From Histophilus somni (lineage in GTDB: Bacteria > Pseudomonadota > Gammaproteobacteria > Enterobacterales > Pasteurellaceae): a stretch of 37,389 bases of DNA. How positions within the stretch are numbered: the stretch's first letter is position 1; each line of letters begins with the position of its first letter. Positions 35,938 through 37,389 of this stretch are shown in pieces. Location: the NCBI RefSeq assembly GCF_014202395.1, contig NZ_JACHGQ010000016.1:1-37389 (forward strand), read 5' to 3'. The notes beneath the pieces were generated by a model that was given only the letters and a program-made list of their open reading frames with translations, had not been told where the DNA came from and searched no databases. A program made the position numbers and the translations under genes.

Positions 35938-37056
35938 TTATTGGTTTAGTAATGTGCTTAGGTAGAGTGTAAATTTTTCATCTATCTTATTGAAAGACAA
36001 GCCGGTTATTTTCTCAATCTTGCTTAGACGATACCTTAATGTATTGATATGAATAAATAATTGTTGTGAAGTGAGAGCAAGATCACAATTTGAAAAAAAA
36101 TACTGTTGCAATGTTTTTTGTAACAGATGATTTTCGTCTTGTTGATATAAGGTATCAATAGGTTTTAATAACTCCTTACTTTGCCAAGTACTACGTAAGT
36201 TATCTAATAACGCAGGCAATTTATATTGATTAAAGAAATAGATGGATTTCTTAGGAAAATAAGTTTCCCCATAACGAAGGGTACTAAGTGCGGTCTGAAA
36301 TGAAAGTGAAATGTTGCGATTATTTTCAACTTCGGAACCGATAGCCACTTTCAGCCCTTTTAATCCCGAAGGTAATAGATAAGGAGGAAATAATTTCTGT
36401 AATCCTTTTGTACCAAGTAAGGCTTGAAGTTCTTCAGTCGGTTGTATAAGTGCGATTTTATCATGCGATAAGATTGCGAAGTGGTTAATCGATTGTTCTA
36501 AATATCCAGCAAGCTTTTGAAGTTTCTCTGCTGTGGGGTGCAAAATTTGGATAATAATGACCGCACTTTTAGTATGTAGCGTTAGTCCGAAAAAAGCACT
36601 TTGTTTCTCAATTTCTGCCTCGTTGAGTTTACCTTTTAATAAACCTAGAACAAACTCTTCTTTATAACGTTTATCCCAACGTTCTTTTTCTAACAAAAAG
36701 TGTTGTTCAATCATCAATTCAGCAGTCATTTTAACCATTTCACCATAGGATCGAACAGTGTCGGGATCTCCGGAAATACCTACAACACCTAAAATTTCTC
36801 CCAAATAACTAATGGGAAGATTAATACCCGGTTGCACTTCAAATAACCATTTTTCAGCTAACTCCTGAGTTATTTCTATAGTTTGGTTGTGACGAATAGA
36901 GTATATGGCACCAATATGTCTTTGTTGCAAACGGTGAGGATTACTTGAGGCAATAATAATGCCGGTTTCATTCATCACATTGATAGGCTTATGTAGAACA
37001 CGGTTTGTTCGTTGCACAATATTTTGAGCTAAAGAAACGCTTAATTTCATGTTCAT
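35938..37056 (-). CDS. cdaR: CdaR/SdaR-type sugar-diacid and glycerate regulator
   Basis: Cytoplasmic transcription activator, 372 residues. N-terminal diacid-sensing domain (about 5-140, INVMNETGIIIASSNPHR, QPGINLPISYLGEILGVVGI). Central region with a PucR-type GGDEF-like domain. C-terminal PucR/HTH_30 helix-turn-helix (about 310-370, LFIHINTLRYRLSKIEKITG). Matches E. coli CdaR, which activates garK and related genes in response to glycerate or diacids. Same strand as the permease and kinase it probably controls. Start ATG 37056, or 37050 two codons later; no strong ribosome site for either. Confidence 0.92.
   Translation of the reverse strand: MNMKLSVSLAQNIVQRTNRVLHKPINVMNETGIIIASSNPHRLQQRHIGAIYSIRHNQTIEITQELAEKWLFEVQPGINLPISYLGEILGVVGISGDPDTVRSYGEMVKMTAELMIEQHFLLEKERWDKRYKEEFVLGLLKGKLNEAEIEKQSAFFGLTLHTKSAVIIIQILHPTAEKLQKLAGYLEQSINHFAILSHDKIALIQPTEELQALLGTKGLQKLFPPYLLPSGLKGLKVAIGSEVENNRNISLSFQTALSTLRYGETYFPKKSIYFFNQYKLPALLDNLRSTWQSKELLKPIDTLYQQDENHLLQKTLQQYFFSNCDLALTSQQLFIHINTLRYRLSKIEKITGLSFNKIDEKFTLYLSTLLNQ
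36286..36294 (+). repeat. DNA uptake signal
   Basis: AAGTGCGGT within cdaR (antisense). Confidence 0.9.
36560..36568 (-). repeat. DNA uptake signal
   Basis: ACCGCACTT within cdaR. Confidence 0.9.
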
Positions 37057-37138
37057 AGCAGGACATTTACTGTAATTATCAATAGAGTGACTTTCATTTT
37101 ATGAGAATTTTAGACAAGGTAAAAGTATAAAATTTCAG

Positions 37139-37200
37139 CAATTAAAATTTTTTTTAAAAAATTACTTGCATTGAAATATAAAATGCCTATAATGCACGGC
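37139..37200 (+). promoter_or_regulatory. rRNA operon promoter with UP-element-like tract
   Basis: TTGCAT (37166-37171), 16 bp, TATAAT (37188-37193), followed by a GC-containing discriminator GCACGGC. An A/T tract of about 24 bp (37139-37162) directly upstream of the -35 looks like an UP element. The 16-bp spacer and discriminator are typical of stringently controlled rRNA promoters. Confidence 0.88.
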
Positions 37201-37206
37201 ACACAA

Positions 37207-37250
37207 CGACACGCTGTTGTGAGATGTTAAGCAGTGTGTCGTTATTTTTT
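37207..37250 (+). terminator. rRNA leader hairpin with U-tract
   Basis: CGACACGCTG (37207-37216) pairs with CAGTGTGTCG (37232-37241) with one G-U pair, followed by TTATTTTTT. It occupies the boxB position but has the form of an intrinsic terminator. Confidence 0.65.
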
Positions 37251-37262
37251 GTTCTTTAACAA
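37250..37262 (+). promoter_or_regulatory. boxA antitermination site
   Basis: TGTTCTTTAACAA differs by one base from the E. coli rrn boxA (TGCTCTTTAACAA), the NusB-NusE binding site. It is directly downstream of the leader hairpin, confirming that the transcript is an rRNA precursor. Confidence 0.92.
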
Positions 37263-37389
37263 ACTATCAGACAAACTGTGTGGGCACTTGTGAAACTGTA
37301 TTAATAAGAGATTAAAAGAGTAAGATAAGTGCTTAAACTAGAGAAATTCATAGAGAAAAGATGGATAAAATAGTCAGTATTTATTGAGC
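37263..37389 (+). other. 16S rRNA precursor leader
   Basis: The sequence after boxA, including ATCAGACAAACTGTGTGGGC, closely matches gamma-proteobacterial rRNA leaders. The window ends before mature 16S starts. Confidence 0.75.

Noticed and set aside
1-37389. CRISPR array or prophage
   Set aside because: No regularly spaced repeats, cas genes, integrase or phage structural genes were seen.

Overview
The window is chromosomal DNA of a Pasteurellaceae bacterium of the Haemophilus influenzae uptake-signal group. The 9-bp uptake signal AAGTGCGGT (or its complement ACCGCACTT) occurs 21 times by eye. Gene content and protein sequence are close to gamma-proteobacterial housekeeping genes throughout (rpoB, rpoC, hslVU, hemE, glmS, metNIQ, gmhB, cdaR). 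DNA is AT-rich. I do not assign a species.

Layout. The left end is the tail of an rRNA operon: a partial 5S, a second diverged 5S, tRNA-Asp and tRNA-Trp. The right end is the promoter and leader of another rRNA operon on the same strand, stopping before 16S. Between them, in order: a DMT/EamA permease whose 5' end is broken at a T9 tract; the anaerobic C4-dicarboxylate carrier dcuB; rpoBC; a complete D-allose system (regulator alsR, transporter alsBAC, alsE, alsK, rpiB); insertion-sequence debris; hslVU (minus strand) with a recognisable sigma-32 promoter; hemE, the DUF416 gene yjaG, the HU gene; a DeoR-family regulator followed by glmS; the methionine ABC transporter metNIQ (minus strand) with a perfect Met box inside its promoter; gmhB; a two-gene restriction-modification island on the minus strand; and a glycerate-kinase/GntP-permease/CdaR cluster on the minus strand.

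How the genes work together. AlsBAC would import D-allose, AlsK phosphorylates it, AlsE makes fructose 6-phosphate and RpiB handles allose/ribose phosphates; the alsB promoter carries a CRP-type site centred 41.5 bp before the inferred start and a 44-bp near-palindrome in the leader. CdaR, the permease and glycerate kinase form a glycerate/sugar-acid module with an inverted repeat in front of the permease.

Most unusual region. The restriction-modification pair at about 29.96-33.13 kb looks BcgI-like (type IIB): the large subunit joins an N-terminal PD-(D/E)XK nuclease to an N6-adenine methyltransferase, with a separate two-domain specificity subunit and no hsdR. The specificity frame has no usable ATG; it lies exactly in the -1 frame of the large subunit at an in-phase A_AAA_AAA heptamer immediately before the stop codon, so a fused nuclease-methyltransferase-specificity protein could be made by frameshifting or by a one-base tract change. 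Both this island and the allose region lack uptake signals, in contrast to the surrounding core genes, consistent with later acquisition.
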